NCBI GenBank assembly: GCA_964196155.1
Contig: CAXMRP010000213.1
Location: 1 to 28,164, forward strand
DNA from: CAXMRP01 sp964196155
Lineage (GTDB): Bacteria > Pseudomonadota > Alphaproteobacteria > Rhizobiales > Afifellaceae
Length of the DNA stretch: 28,164 bases
Direction: 5' to 3'
Both the position numbers and the translations under genes were made by a program. Position 1 is the first letter of the stretch, and each line of letters opens with the position of its first letter. Shown piece after piece: positions 14,346 through 22,147 of this stretch. The notes under the pieces were generated by a model. It worked only from the letters and a program-made list of their open reading frames with translations, was not told where the DNA came from and did no database searches.

Positions 14346-15355
14346 CCGGCTTCGGCAAACGCTGCGATCAGCCGATAGGCAATCGCCATTTCAGGCGGCG
14401 CGGTGATGCCCTGGCTGTGGATGCCCGCCAAAATCCGCCGCGCCTCGGCGCGCGAAAACCACTGGCAGTCGTCCATCTCGTCCGTGTCCAGCACGATATC
14501 GCGCGACAGCGCCCGGGCGTGGCAACCGATCATCAAGGTAGAGACAAACGGCCACGGCTGGCTGGTAAAATAGACCACTTCGCCGATTTCGATGCCGGCT
14601 TCCTCATGGGTTTCCCGGCGCACCGCATCTTCAATCGTCTCGCCCGGCTCAACAAACCCGGCCAGCGCCGAATAGCGCCCGGCATCGAAGTGGTGGGAGC
14701 GGCCCAACAGGCAGTTCTCGCCGTCAATCGCCAGCATGATCACCACCGGATCGACGCGCGGGAAATGCAAGCTGTTGCAGGTGCCGCACCGCCGCCGCAC
14801 GCCGCCCTGTTCCATCGCCGTTTCATTTCCGCACCGGGCGCAGAACGGGTGATTGGCGTGCCAGCCCAGCAGCGACCGGGCCTGGGCGAGAAGGCCGAGC
14901 ACCGCCTCGGACAGCAACCCCTGCATCGCCAGCGAGCGCATATCGATGGCCTTGACGTCATCAGGGACGGCATCCGGCAAGGCAAGCGGGGCGGACGGAT
15001 CAGGCTTTTCCGCTGGCGATGGCGCGGTCAGTTCAATCGGACCGGCAAGCCGCGGCGCACCGTCGGCATGGCCCAAAAGCACCAGGCCGTCATCGATCAA
15101 GCCGAACGCTTCGGCTTCTGTCCGCCCGAACAGCGCGTTAGCCTCCACGTCTGATACCCGCACCAGCGGCCGGTCGTTGGCGAACAGGCAAAAGCGCACC
15201 TCGCCATGGTCCAGCGCTTTCGAAAGGCTGGTCTCGTCGCGGGTTTCGCTTTGTCGGACGATTGTGTTTCCCGCGTAGCCGGTCGCCCGGTTGGCATCGA
15301 GGAAACGCAGATCGTCGCGATTGGTGGATTCGAATTGCGGATTTTGGCTGGACAC
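14342..15355 (-). CDS. nudC: NAD+ diphosphatase (NudC-type Nudix hydrolase)
   Basis: Hydrolyses NAD(H) to NMN(H) and AMP; NudC enzymes also remove NAD caps from RNA 5' ends. It has 337 residues. An N-terminal domain to about 165 is followed by a zinc ribbon with Cys172, Cys175, Cys190 and Cys193. The complete Nudix box spans 233-255 (Gly-x5-Glu-x7-Arg-Glu-x2-Glu-Glu-x-Gly). The NudC-specific Ser-Gln-Pro-Trp-Pro-Phe motif is at 265-270, followed by Val-Ser rather than the usual Pro-x-Ser. The start is a GTG at 15353-15355 with no clear ribosome-binding site, so the exact start is less sure. It converges on pheA with a shared stop region (TTAG) and no terminator between, and diverges from dapD across about 200 bases. 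Confidence 0.92.
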   Translation of the reverse strand: MSSQNPQFESTNRDDLRFLDANRATGYAGNTIVRQSETRDETSLSKALDHGEVRFCLFANDRPLVRVSDVEANALFGRTEAEAFGLIDDGLVLLGHADGAPRLAGPIELTAPSPAEKPDPSAPLALPDAVPDDVKAIDMRSLAMQGLLSEAVLGLLAQARSLLGWHANHPFCARCGNETAMEQGGVRRRCGTCNSLHFPRVDPVVIMLAIDGENCLLGRSHHFDAGRYSALAGFVEPGETIEDAVRRETHEEAGIEIGEVVYFTSQPWPFVSTLMIGCHARALSRDIVLDTDEMDDCQWFSRAEARRILAGIHSQGITAPPEMAIAYRLIAAFAEAG

Positions 15356-15457
15356 GCCGCGCTTATAACCGATCGGGCGATGGCGTCATCACAAAACCAC
15401 GTAATTCTGATTTTGACTTGCTCGCGGATAAGACTTGCATCAGGCGGCAAATAGATT

Positions 15458-15479
15458 TTCTGTCCGGCCCGGAACAGAA
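15458..15479. promoter_or_regulatory. Near-palindrome in the nudC-dapD intergenic region
   Basis: TTCTGTCCGG, one central C, then CCGGAACAGAA gives a nearly perfect inverted repeat with one extra A in the right arm. It lies about 75 bases before dapD and 103 bases before the nudC start, a sensible place for a repressor dimer. No known operator is recognised. Confidence 0.3.
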
Positions 15480-15484
15480 CAGCC

Positions 15485-15515
15485 TTGTCATCGGCGGCGT
15501 TGGCAATGATATACC
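15485..15515 (+). promoter_or_regulatory. Possible dapD promoter
   Basis: TTGTCA at 15485-15490 resembles a -35 box, and GATATA (15508-15513, 17-base spacer) or TATACC (15510-15515, 19-base spacer) could serve as the -10. This would start transcription about 30 bases before dapD. The match is modest. Confidence 0.25.
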
Positions 15516-15551
15516 GGGGAAATATCGCGTGATCACAAGCAGGAATTTAAC

Positions 15552-16400
15552 ATGAGCGACCTGTCAGACCTTGAAGCAACAATCGAGGCGGCATTTGAGG
15601 CAAGGGATACTATCACCACCGACACGGTCGGCCCGGTGCGCGACGCCGTCGTTGCCGCGCTGAACCTTCTGGACAGCGGCGCGACGCGGGTGGCGGAGCC
15701 GGGTTCCGATGGCCGGTGGCAGGTCCGTCAGTGGCTGAAAAAGGCAGTGCTGTTGTCTTTCCGGCTGAATGACATGGCGCCGATCGATGGCGGCCCCGGC
15801 GGTTCGCAATGGTGGGACAAGGTGCCGTCCAAGTTTCTTGGATGGGGCGACGATGACTGGCGCAAGGCCGGCTTCCGCGCCGTGCCCCACGCCATTGTCC
15901 GCCATTCGGCCTATGTCGCGCCAGGCGTCGTGCTGATGCCCAGTTTCGTCAATATCGGTGCCTATGTCGGCGAAGGCACCATGGTCGACACCTGGGCAAC
16001 CGTCGGCTCGTGTGCCCAGATTGGCAAAAATGTCCATCTGTCCGGTGGTGTCGGTATCGGCGGCGTGCTGGAGCCGATGCAGGCGGGACCGACCATTATC
16101 GAGGACGGCTGCTTCATCGGCGCGCGCTCGGAAGTGGTGGAAGGCTGCATCGTGCGCCAGGGCGCGGTGCTCGGCATGGGCGTTTATATCGGCCAGTCGA
16201 CGCGCATCGTGAACCGCGCCACCGGCGAGATTCTCTATGGCGAAGTACCGCCCTATTCCGTTGTCGTCTCCGGCACTATGCCCGGCAAACCGTTGCCCGA
16301 TGGCAGCCCCGGCCCGTCACTTTATTGCGCTGTCATCGTCAAGCAGGTAGACGAACGCACCCGCTCCAAAACCGGCATCAATGAATTGTTGCGGGACTAG
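15552..16400 (+). CDS. dapD: Tetrahydrodipicolinate N-succinyltransferase
   Basis: Transfers succinyl from succinyl-CoA to tetrahydrodipicolinate, in the succinylase branch to meso-diaminopimelate and lysine. It has 282 residues, close to the usual length. An N-terminal helical domain (1-100) contains Gln-Trp-Trp-Asp-Lys-Val-Pro and Phe-Leu-Gly-Trp. The left-handed beta-helix of hexapeptide repeats spans about 105-240, with family landmarks Phe-Val-Asn-Ile-Gly-Ala-Tyr-Val-Gly-Glu-Gly-Thr-Met-Val-Asp-Thr-Trp, Ser-Gly-Gly-Val-Gly-Ile-Gly-Gly-Val-Leu-Glu-Pro and Ile-Gly-Ala-Arg-Ser-Glu. The C-terminus ends Val-Asp-Glu-Arg-Thr-Arg-Ser-Lys-Thr. A modest AGGA lies eight bases before the ATG. dapE follows on the same strand after two small genes; the enzyme should be a cytoplasmic trimer. 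Confidence 0.96.
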   Translation: MSDLSDLEATIEAAFEARDTITTDTVGPVRDAVVAALNLLDSGATRVAEPGSDGRWQVRQWLKKAVLLSFRLNDMAPIDGGPGGSQWWDKVPSKFLGWGDDDWRKAGFRAVPHAIVRHSAYVAPGVVLMPSFVNIGAYVGEGTMVDTWATVGSCAQIGKNVHLSGGVGIGGVLEPMQAGPTIIEDGCFIGARSEVVEGCIVRQGAVLGMGVYIGQSTRIVNRATGEILYGEVPPYSVVVSGTMPGKPLPDGSPGPSLYCAVIVKQVDERTRSKTGINELLRD

Positions 16401-16815
16401 GACCGGAACCAATCCATTGGCCAAGCCGCCGGCACCCACCGCTTCACCGTTTCTCGCTCGCGCGATGATCTGGGTATTTGCCCGGTTCGATGGCCGGATC
16501 AGCCGCCAGGTCTACTGGCTGGCCAATGCGGGGCTGATTGCGATCATGGCCGTAATAGTGCGTCCCGAAATCGATGCGGCAACCGGCGCGGTATCCCTGC
16601 ACCTTGGCGATGGCGGCTTTATATTGGTCTTTCTGGCCATGGCCTCGGGTCTGGCCATTGGCGCCAAACGCCTGCACGATTTCAATAGATCAGCACTGTT
16701 CGCGGTTGCTCTTGTCGTGCCGGCCCTGTCGATTTTGGCGACGCTGATCATTGGCCTGGTGCCCGGCACGCCATCGGCAAACCGCTATGGCAGTGCGCCC
16801 GATCAAGTCCCCTAA
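16381..16815 (+). CDS. DUF805-family membrane protein 1
   Basis: A small inner-membrane protein of unknown function. The family signature appears as Phe-Asp-Gly-Arg-Ile-Ser-Arg-x-x-Tyr-Trp near residues 36-46 and Ala-Lys-Arg-Leu-His-Asp-Phe-Asn-Arg-Ser further on, with three or four hydrophobic helices around them. The frame starts at an ATG at 16381 that lies inside the last 20 bases of dapD. Possible later starts are TTG 16417 and ATG 16465; the last would begin Met-Ile-Trp-Val-Phe-Ala-Arg-Phe-Asp-Gly, close to how family members usually begin, but has no visible ribosome-binding site. I therefore give the longest form and regard the start as open. The final helix region is more diverged from the consensus than in the next gene. 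Confidence 0.65.
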   Translation: MNCCGTRTGTNPLAKPPAPTASPFLARAMIWVFARFDGRISRQVYWLANAGLIAIMAVIVRPEIDAATGAVSLHLGDGGFILVFLAMASGLAIGAKRLHDFNRSALFAVALVVPALSILATLIIGLVPGTPSANRYGSAPDQVP

Positions 16816-16886
16816 AGGCCCTGACTGCCGCTGACTGCAAGACAAAAAACGTGTTAGAGACGAGCGTAATTCTGGAGGAGGGCAAC

Positions 16887-17216
16887 ATGGACTGGAAGTA
16901 TCTTTTTACAAATTTCGAAGGCCGGATTGGCCGCAAACAGTGGTGGACCGGGGTCTTGGTTCTGATTGTGGTTTCGATCCTGGTTCGCGTTGTGCTGGGC
17001 GAGGGCGGTCTGGTCCAGTTTGTGATCGGCATCTTGATGCTGCTGGCTGGTCTGGCGCTTCATATCAAGCGTTGCCATGATCGCGGCAAGTCCGGCTGGT
17101 GGTGTTTGTTGCTGCTCATTCCCTTTGTCAATATTATCTGGGCGCTCATTGATCTGGGAATTCTCGAAGGCCAGCGCGAGGACAACCAGTGGGGTCCGCC
17201 AGCGGTCACCGCCTAG
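16887..17216 (+). CDS. DUF805-family membrane protein 2
   Basis: A 109-residue inner-membrane protein of unknown function. It begins Met-Asp-Trp-Lys-Tyr-Leu-Phe and shows the full family pattern: Phe-Glu-Gly-Arg-Ile-Gly-Arg-Lys-Gln-Trp-Trp, three hydrophobic helices, Ile-Lys-Arg-Cys-His-Asp-Arg-Gly-Lys-Ser-Gly-Trp-Trp, and a closing Gly-x-x-x-Asp-Asn-Gln-Trp-Gly-Pro-Pro. The ATG at 16887 is chosen because GGAGGAGG lies five bases upstream, the strongest ribosome-binding site in this block; an upstream in-frame start at 16851 would read through that site. It follows the first DUF805 gene by about 70 bases and precedes dapE by 54 bases. Confidence 0.85.
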   Translation: MDWKYLFTNFEGRIGRKQWWTGVLVLIVVSILVRVVLGEGGLVQFVIGILMLLAGLALHIKRCHDRGKSGWWCLLLLIPFVNIIWALIDLGILEGQREDNQWGPPAVTA

Positions 17217-17270
17217 GCGGTGTAAGGCGCGATTTCCCATGGCGGTCAATTCGCAAACACAATCCGGATC

Positions 17271-18458
17271 ATGACGGCTGACAACACCCAATCCTTGCTG
17301 AGCGCGCTGATCCGGGCGGAAACGGTCACGCCGGCGGCAGCACCGGCGCTCGAAGTGCTGGAAACGGTTCTGTCCAGCGCCGGGTTTGACGTGCACCGGC
17401 CGGTTTTTTCCCACGCCAACACCCCCGATGTGGAAAATCTGTTCGCCACAATCGGCTCCGGTTCGCGCCATCTGACCCTAGCCGGCCATGTCGATGTGGT
17501 GCCAACCGGCGATGCCGGCGCTTGGCGGCACCCGCCCTTTGCCGCCGCCATCGAAGAAGGCCACCTTTACGGTCGCGGCGCGGTCGACATGAAAGGCGGT
17601 CTCGCTGCCATGGTCATCGCGGCAGTGGATTTCCTCGCCGCCCGCGGCGCGGATTTCGACGGCCGGATATCCTTCCTTGTCACCGGCGATGAGGAAGGTC
17701 CGGCAATCAACGGCACGGCAAAGTTGCTGGAGTGGGCCGTCGCCCGTGGCGAGCGTTTTTCCGCGGCGCTGGTTGGCGAACCCACCAGCGCCACGACACT
17801 GGGCGATCAGATCAAGGTGGGCCGGCGCGGCTCCTACTCCGCCACCCTGACAGTCCATGGCCGGCAGGGCCACGCTGCCTATCCCGAAAAAGCCGACAAT
17901 CCGGTGCGCGGCCTGCTCCCGCTATTGCAGGCGCTGCTGGTGCCGCTGGACGAGGGCTCGGATCGCTTTCAGCCCTCAACGCTGGAAATTGTCTCGCTCG
18001 ACATCGGCAATCCGGCCTGGAATGTCATCCCGGCGGAGGTGGCCGCCCGCTTCAATTCCCGCTTCAACGATCACTGGACAGCGCAAACGCTGGAGGCTGA
18101 AATCCGCGCGCGACTGGCCCGCGCGGCGGGCGAAACAGCGTTGCGTCCCGGCGCCAGGGACCCGGTGAAGTGGACGCTGCACGCCGAACCGACCGTGTCG
18201 AATGTGTTTTTGACCGACGACCCCGAATGGATCGAATGCGTGTCGGGCGCGGTGCGCACCGTCTCCGGAAAAACGCCGGCCCTTGCAACCGGCGGTGGCA
18301 CTTCCGATGCCCGGTTCATCAAGGACTATTGCCCGGTTGTCGAATTCGGACCGGTCGGAACTACCATGCACCAGATCGATGAATGCATCCCGCTCGACGA
18401 GCTGGACGACACAAAACGCATTTACGAGGCGGTGCTGGAAGCGTATTTCCGCTCCTGA
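17271..18458 (+). CDS. dapE: Succinyl-diaminopimelate desuccinylase
   Basis: Removes succinate from N-succinyl-LL-diaminopimelate, a later step of the same pathway as DapD. A 395-residue M20-family dizinc hydrolase. Metal ligands expected for the family are visible: His73 in Gly-His-Val-Asp-Val-Val, Asp106 in Arg-Gly-Ala-Val-Asp-Met-Lys-Gly-Gly, Glu141/Glu142 in Thr-Gly-Asp-Glu-Glu-Gly-Pro, Glu170 in Val-Gly-Glu-Pro-Thr, and His367 in Gly-Thr-Thr-Met-His-Gln-Ile-Asp-Glu. The dimerisation domain around 180-295 includes His-Gly-Arg-Gln-Gly-His-Ala-Ala-Tyr-Pro. The DapE-specific Gly-Gly-Thr-Ser-Asp-Ala-Arg-Phe is at 342-349. It starts at the ATG at 17271, and its stop shares a base with the next gene's ATG. 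Confidence 0.95.
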   Translation: MTADNTQSLLSALIRAETVTPAAAPALEVLETVLSSAGFDVHRPVFSHANTPDVENLFATIGSGSRHLTLAGHVDVVPTGDAGAWRHPPFAAAIEEGHLYGRGAVDMKGGLAAMVIAAVDFLAARGADFDGRISFLVTGDEEGPAINGTAKLLEWAVARGERFSAALVGEPTSATTLGDQIKVGRRGSYSATLTVHGRQGHAAYPEKADNPVRGLLPLLQALLVPLDEGSDRFQPSTLEIVSLDIGNPAWNVIPAEVAARFNSRFNDHWTAQTLEAEIRARLARAAGETALRPGARDPVKWTLHAEPTVSNVFLTDDPEWIECVSGAVRTVSGKTPALATGGGTSDARFIKDYCPVVEFGPVGTTMHQIDECIPLDELDDTKRIYEAVLEAYFRS

Positions 18459-19039
18459 TGGTTTCGCTCTCCAAGATTCGCGACAATTTGACCGGCACAT
18501 GGGCCGTGATGAACGGCCAGGCGTCCGGCTTGCAACAGTTGGACCTGTCGATTGACGGGTTCTGGCAGTCCTTCGGCGCCATTATTCTGATTGTCCCCTT
18601 TGCGCTTGTATCCCTCATTTCGGCCCACGTCGCGCAGGTGGAGCTGGATCAACAGGTAGTGCTCACCGGGTCGAAAATCACCCTGAGCCTGATTATCCTG
18701 CTGGCCGAATGGCTGGCCTTTCCGCTGGTATTTGCGGCGATCGCGCGCCAGATCGGTGTGGCAGCGCATTTTGTGCCCTTCATCATCGTGCGCAACTGGG
18801 CCAGCGTCATCATTGCGGCAATGATCGTCGTGCCGAAAATTTTCCACATATTTGGCATCCTGCCATCCCAGCTTCTGCCGTATATCCTGTTGGCTTTGTT
18901 TGCGATCTCCCTGCGGTTTGCCTACCGCATCGCCTGCACCGCGTTGATTGCGTCGCCGCTGCTGGCGATCCCGGTCGTGCTGCTGGAAGTGCTGCTCGGT
19001 GTCTTCACCCAGGTCGGATTTGAACGGATGTTTGGCTGA
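18458..19039 (+). CDS. Unrecognised integral membrane protein coupled to dapE
   Basis: A 193-residue protein I cannot assign to a named family. It has about five hydrophobic segments, at roughly 36-56, 74-96, 105-127, 137-153 and 157-184, so it is almost certainly an inner-membrane protein. The N-terminal part reads Trp-Ala-Val-Met-Asn-Gly-Gln with Leu-Asp-Leu-Ser-Ile-Asp-Gly-Phe-Trp-Gln-Ser-Phe. No catalytic motif or metal site is visible. The ATG at 18458 is chosen because its first base is the last base of the dapE stop (TGATG), a typical coupled start; an in-frame ATG at 18383 lies well inside dapE and is unlikely. It is probably the last gene of the dapD-dapE transcript. Its role in the pathway or cell envelope is open. 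Confidence 0.8.
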   Translation: MVSLSKIRDNLTGTWAVMNGQASGLQQLDLSIDGFWQSFGAIILIVPFALVSLISAHVAQVELDQQVVLTGSKITLSLIILLAEWLAFPLVFAAIARQIGVAAHFVPFIIVRNWASVIIAAMIVVPKIFHIFGILPSQLLPYILLALFAISLRFAYRIACTALIASPLLAIPVVLLEVLLGVFTQVGFERMFG

Positions 19040-19051
19040 CCGTTCGCACCA

Positions 19052-19128
19052 GGCTGGATTGCTTGGTTCCGGCTGGCTCGTTTGGTTCTGGCTGGCCCCG
19101 ACTGGCCCTGACTGGATCGTCTGGTTTA
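19052..19128 (+). repeat. Four imperfect 19-20-bp tandem repeats upstream of soeA
   Basis: Units at 19052-19070, 19071-19089, 19090-19109 and 19110-19128 share a G(G/A)CTGG start and a second TGG about 12 bases later, with a pyrimidine-rich end. Units one and two are the most alike. The array fills most of the gap between the preceding membrane-protein gene and soeA, ending 76 bases before the soeA ATG. Confidence 0.7.
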
Positions 19129-19204
19129 TGTAAACTGGCCGAAACACCGACCAGCGGATTTGCTAGGATCAAAATCCGGGCTTCTCATTTTATCAAGGTC
19201 GTCA

Positions 19205-22147
19205 ATGACAGCGCACGCCATCAACACCAACCGGCAGGCCGGCGATCGGGTCGCCAAAACCACCTGTTACATGTGCGCCTGCCGGTGCGGCATCAACGTC
19301 CATCTGCGCGACAATCCCGACGATCCGAACGCCCGCGCCGATGTCACCTATATCGAGGGCAATCGCGACCATCCGGTCAATCGCGGTGTGCTGTGCGCCA
19401 AGGGCTCGGCCGGCATCATGCAGCACAATTCGCCGGCGCGCCTGCGCGCGCCGCTGCGCCGCACCGGGCCGCGCGGGTCGGGGCAATACAAGGAAATTTC
19501 GTGGGACGAAGCGCTGGAGCTTGCCGTCTCGTGGCTAAAGCCCTTGCGCGAGACCGATCCAAATAAACTCGCCTTCTTCACTGGGCGCGACCAGTCCCAG
19601 TCCCTGACCAGTTTCTGGGCCCAGCAATTCGGCACGCCGAACTATGCCGCCCATGGCGGATTTTGTTCGGTTAACATGGCCGCCGCCGGTATCTACACCA
19701 TCGGCGGGGCATTCTGGGAATTCGGTTCCACCGACTGGGACCGCACCAAGCTGTTCATGCTGTTCGGAGTCGCCGAGGACCATGATTCCAATCCGATCAA
19801 GATGGGCATGTCGAAACTGAAGGGCCGCGGCGGGCGGATCATTTCAGTCAATCCGGTGCGCACCGGCTATTCCGCCATCGCCGACGACTGGATTGGCATC
19901 CGCCCCGGCACCGATGGCCTGTTCATCCTGTCGCTGGTCCATCAATTGTTTGCCGCCCAAAAGATCGATCTCGACTATCTGGTCCGCTACACCAATGCGC
20001 CGTGGCTGGTGATCGACAATCCCGGTGCCGCCGACCACGGCATGTTCGCCCGCGATGACGACGGCAATGCACTGGTTTGGGATCGCGATACAAGCGCCGC
20101 CGAACCCGCCACCAAGGCCATTGTTCATCCGGAGTTGACCCGGCCGGTGACCCTTGCCGATGGCCGGCAAGTCCGCCCGGCCTTCGCCTTGATGGCCGAA
20201 GAATACCGGGACGAGAAATATTCGCCGGACGCGGTGGCCGCCGAGACTGGCATAGCCGCCGATCGTATTCGCGCCATTGCCGCCGAACTCGCCCGGGTCG
20301 CCTTTGAAGAAGAAATCACCATCGACCGGCCGTGGACCGACTGGAAGGGCACCCGCCACGAAAAGATGATCGGCCGCCCGGTCTCCATGCACGCCATGCG
20401 CGGCATCTCCGCCCATGCCAATGGCTTCCAGACCTGCCGCGCCCTGCATATCCTGCAATTGCTGCTGGGTTCGGTCGATTGCCCCGGCGGCTTTCGCTAC
20501 AAGCCGCCCTATCCCAAGCCGGTAGAAGCGCATCCTACCCCGACCGGCGTCGCCAATGCCGGCGCGCCTCTTGCCGGGCCCCATCTGGGATACCCGCGTG
20601 GCCCTGCCGATCTGCTTCTGGAGGATGATGGCAGCCCCTGCCGCATCGACAAGGCGTTTTCGTGGGAGGCGCCGCTCGCCGCCCACGGCATGATGCATAT
20701 GGTGATCGCCAATGCGGCGGCCGGCGACCCGTATCCGGTCGATACGCTGTTCATGTATATGGCCAACATGGCCTGGAACTCGTCGATGAACACTTCCGGT
20801 GTGATCGATATGCTGACGGCGAAGGACGGCAAGACGGGCGATTATAAAATCCCGCGCATCATCTATTCCGACGCCTATGCTTCCGAGATGGTCCACTATG
20901 CCGACCTGATCTTGCCCGACACAACCTATCTGGAGCGCCACGACTGTATCTCGCTGCTCGACCGGCCGATCTGCGAGCCTGATCTGGTCGCCGATGCCAT
21001 CCGCCATCCGGTCGTCGAGCCGGACCGTGACGTGCGCGGCTTTCAGTCGGTGCTGATCGATCTGGGAGCGCGGCTGGGATTTCCTGTTTTTGTCGATGAA
21101 GCTGGCGCACCGAAATGGCGTGATTACGCCCACTATATGGTCGACCATCAGCGCAAGCCCGGCATCGGCCCGCTGGCCGGATTTCGCGGCGAAAACGGCG
21201 ATCAGAACGGTCGCGGCGAGCCCAACCCCGACCAGCTGGACCGCTATATCGAAAATGGCGGCTTCTGGACCGCACCGGTTCCCGAAGAGGCGCAGTTCTT
21301 CAAGTTTGCCAATCAGGCCTGGCTCGATTTTTCTGTCGAGATGGGGTTCACCGACAAGCCGATGCCGACCGTGCATCAACTCTATTCAGAAGTGCTGCAA
21401 TCGTTCCGGCTGGCCGGCCAGGGCCATGGCGACCATCAGCCCCCCGATCATCTCAAGGAGACTATTGCCCGCACTTTTTCGCCGCTGCCCATCTGGTATC
21501 CGCCGTTTGAGGGCGCCATGATCAACGAGGCGGCGTTCCCGCTCCACGCCATTACCCAGCGGCCGATGGCCATGTACCATTCCTGGGGCTCGCAAAACGC
21601 CTGGCTGCGCCAAATCCACACGTCCAACGTGCTTTATGTGCCGGCCAACCTGTGCGACGAGCTGGGCTTGGCGGACGGCGATTTTGCCAATGTCATTTCG
21701 CCCCATGGCCGCATCACGGTGCCGGTCGCCCGCATGGAGGCGGTCAACGACCGCACCGTGTGGACGTGGAACGCCATCGGCAAGCGGGCAGGGGCCTGGA
21801 ACCTGGCGCCCGGTTCGCCCGAGGCAAAATCCGGCTTTCTGCTCAATCACCTGATCCACGAATTGTTGCCCGAACGTGGCGACGGGCGGCGTTGGGCCAA
21901 TTCCGATCCGCTCACCGGTCAGGCCGCCTGGTACGATCTGCGGGTGCGGCTGGAAAAGGCCGATCCGCCGCCACGCGGCAAAAGCCAGCCGCAATTTGCC
22001 ACCCTCAAACGCCTGCCCGGACTGGCTGCCGCCGTCAAAACCCTGCGCTATGGCCAGAACTGGAAAAAATCCGCAGCCGACCAACCGGACACGCCGCCGG
22101 CAAGCCCCAAGCCGGAACAGTCGCCGAAAACCGGAGGCACGGCATGA
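19205..22147 (+). CDS. soeA: Molybdopterin oxidoreductase, probable sulfite dehydrogenase subunit SoeA
   Basis: The 980-residue catalytic subunit of a complex iron-sulfur molybdoenzyme. The best reading is SoeA, which oxidises sulfite to sulfate in the cytoplasm. Near the N-terminus Cys21, Cys24, Cys28 and Cys64 form a [4Fe-4S] site (Cys-x2-Cys-x3-Cys ... Gly-Val-Leu-Cys-Ala-Lys-Gly). Cys154, in Gly-Gly-Phe-Cys-Ser-Val-Asn, is the candidate molybdenum ligand. The bis-MGD core follows, and the C-terminal dinucleotide-binding domain covers roughly 780-890 (Ser-Trp-Gly-Ser-Gln-Asn-Ala-Trp-Leu-Arg-Gln-Ile). There is no twin-arginine signal, which fits SoeA and argues against exported DMSO or tetrathionate reductases. 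The ATG at 19205 has AAGG six bases upstream. The stop overlaps soeB in ATGA. A related oxidoreductase with another substrate cannot be excluded. Confidence 0.82.
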   Translation: MTAHAINTNRQAGDRVAKTTCYMCACRCGINVHLRDNPDDPNARADVTYIEGNRDHPVNRGVLCAKGSAGIMQHNSPARLRAPLRRTGPRGSGQYKEISWDEALELAVSWLKPLRETDPNKLAFFTGRDQSQSLTSFWAQQFGTPNYAAHGGFCSVNMAAAGIYTIGGAFWEFGSTDWDRTKLFMLFGVAEDHDSNPIKMGMSKLKGRGGRIISVNPVRTGYSAIADDWIGIRPGTDGLFILSLVHQLFAAQKIDLDYLVRYTNAPWLVIDNPGAADHGMFARDDDGNALVWDRDTSAAEPATKAIVHPELTRPVTLADGRQVRPAFALMAEEYRDEKYSPDAVAAETGIAADRIRAIAAELARVAFEEEITIDRPWTDWKGTRHEKMIGRPVSMHAMRGISAHANGFQTCRALHILQLLLGSVDCPGGFRYKPPYPKPVEAHPTPTGVANAGAPLAGPHLGYPRGPADLLLEDDGSPCRIDKAFSWEAPLAAHGMMHMVIANAAAGDPYPVDTLFMYMANMAWNSSMNTSGVIDMLTAKDGKTGDYKIPRIIYSDAYASEMVHYADLILPDTTYLERHDCISLLDRPICEPDLVADAIRHPVVEPDRDVRGFQSVLIDLGARLGFPVFVDEAGAPKWRDYAHYMVDHQRKPGIGPLAGFRGENGDQNGRGEPNPDQLDRYIENGGFWTAPVPEEAQFFKFANQAWLDFSVEMGFTDKPMPTVHQLYSEVLQSFRLAGQGHGDHQPPDHLKETIARTFSPLPIWYPPFEGAMINEAAFPLHAITQRPMAMYHSWGSQNAWLRQIHTSNVLYVPANLCDELGLADGDFANVISPHGRITVPVARMEAVNDRTVWTWNAIGKRAGAWNLAPGSPEAKSGFLLNHLIHELLPERGDGRRWANSDPLTGQAAWYDLRVRLEKADPPPRGKSQPQFATLKRLPGLAAAVKTLRYGQNWKKSAADQPDTPPASPKPEQSPKTGGTA

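Noticed and set aside
19052..19128. CRISPR array
   Set aside because: The units are adjacent, imperfect and have no spacers, and no cas genes are present.
19844..21379. A long open frame (about 511 codons) on the - strand
   Set aside because: It is antisense to soeA, which has clear cofactor-binding motifs. The product lacks recognisable domains, and such long antisense frames are common opposite GC-rich genes.
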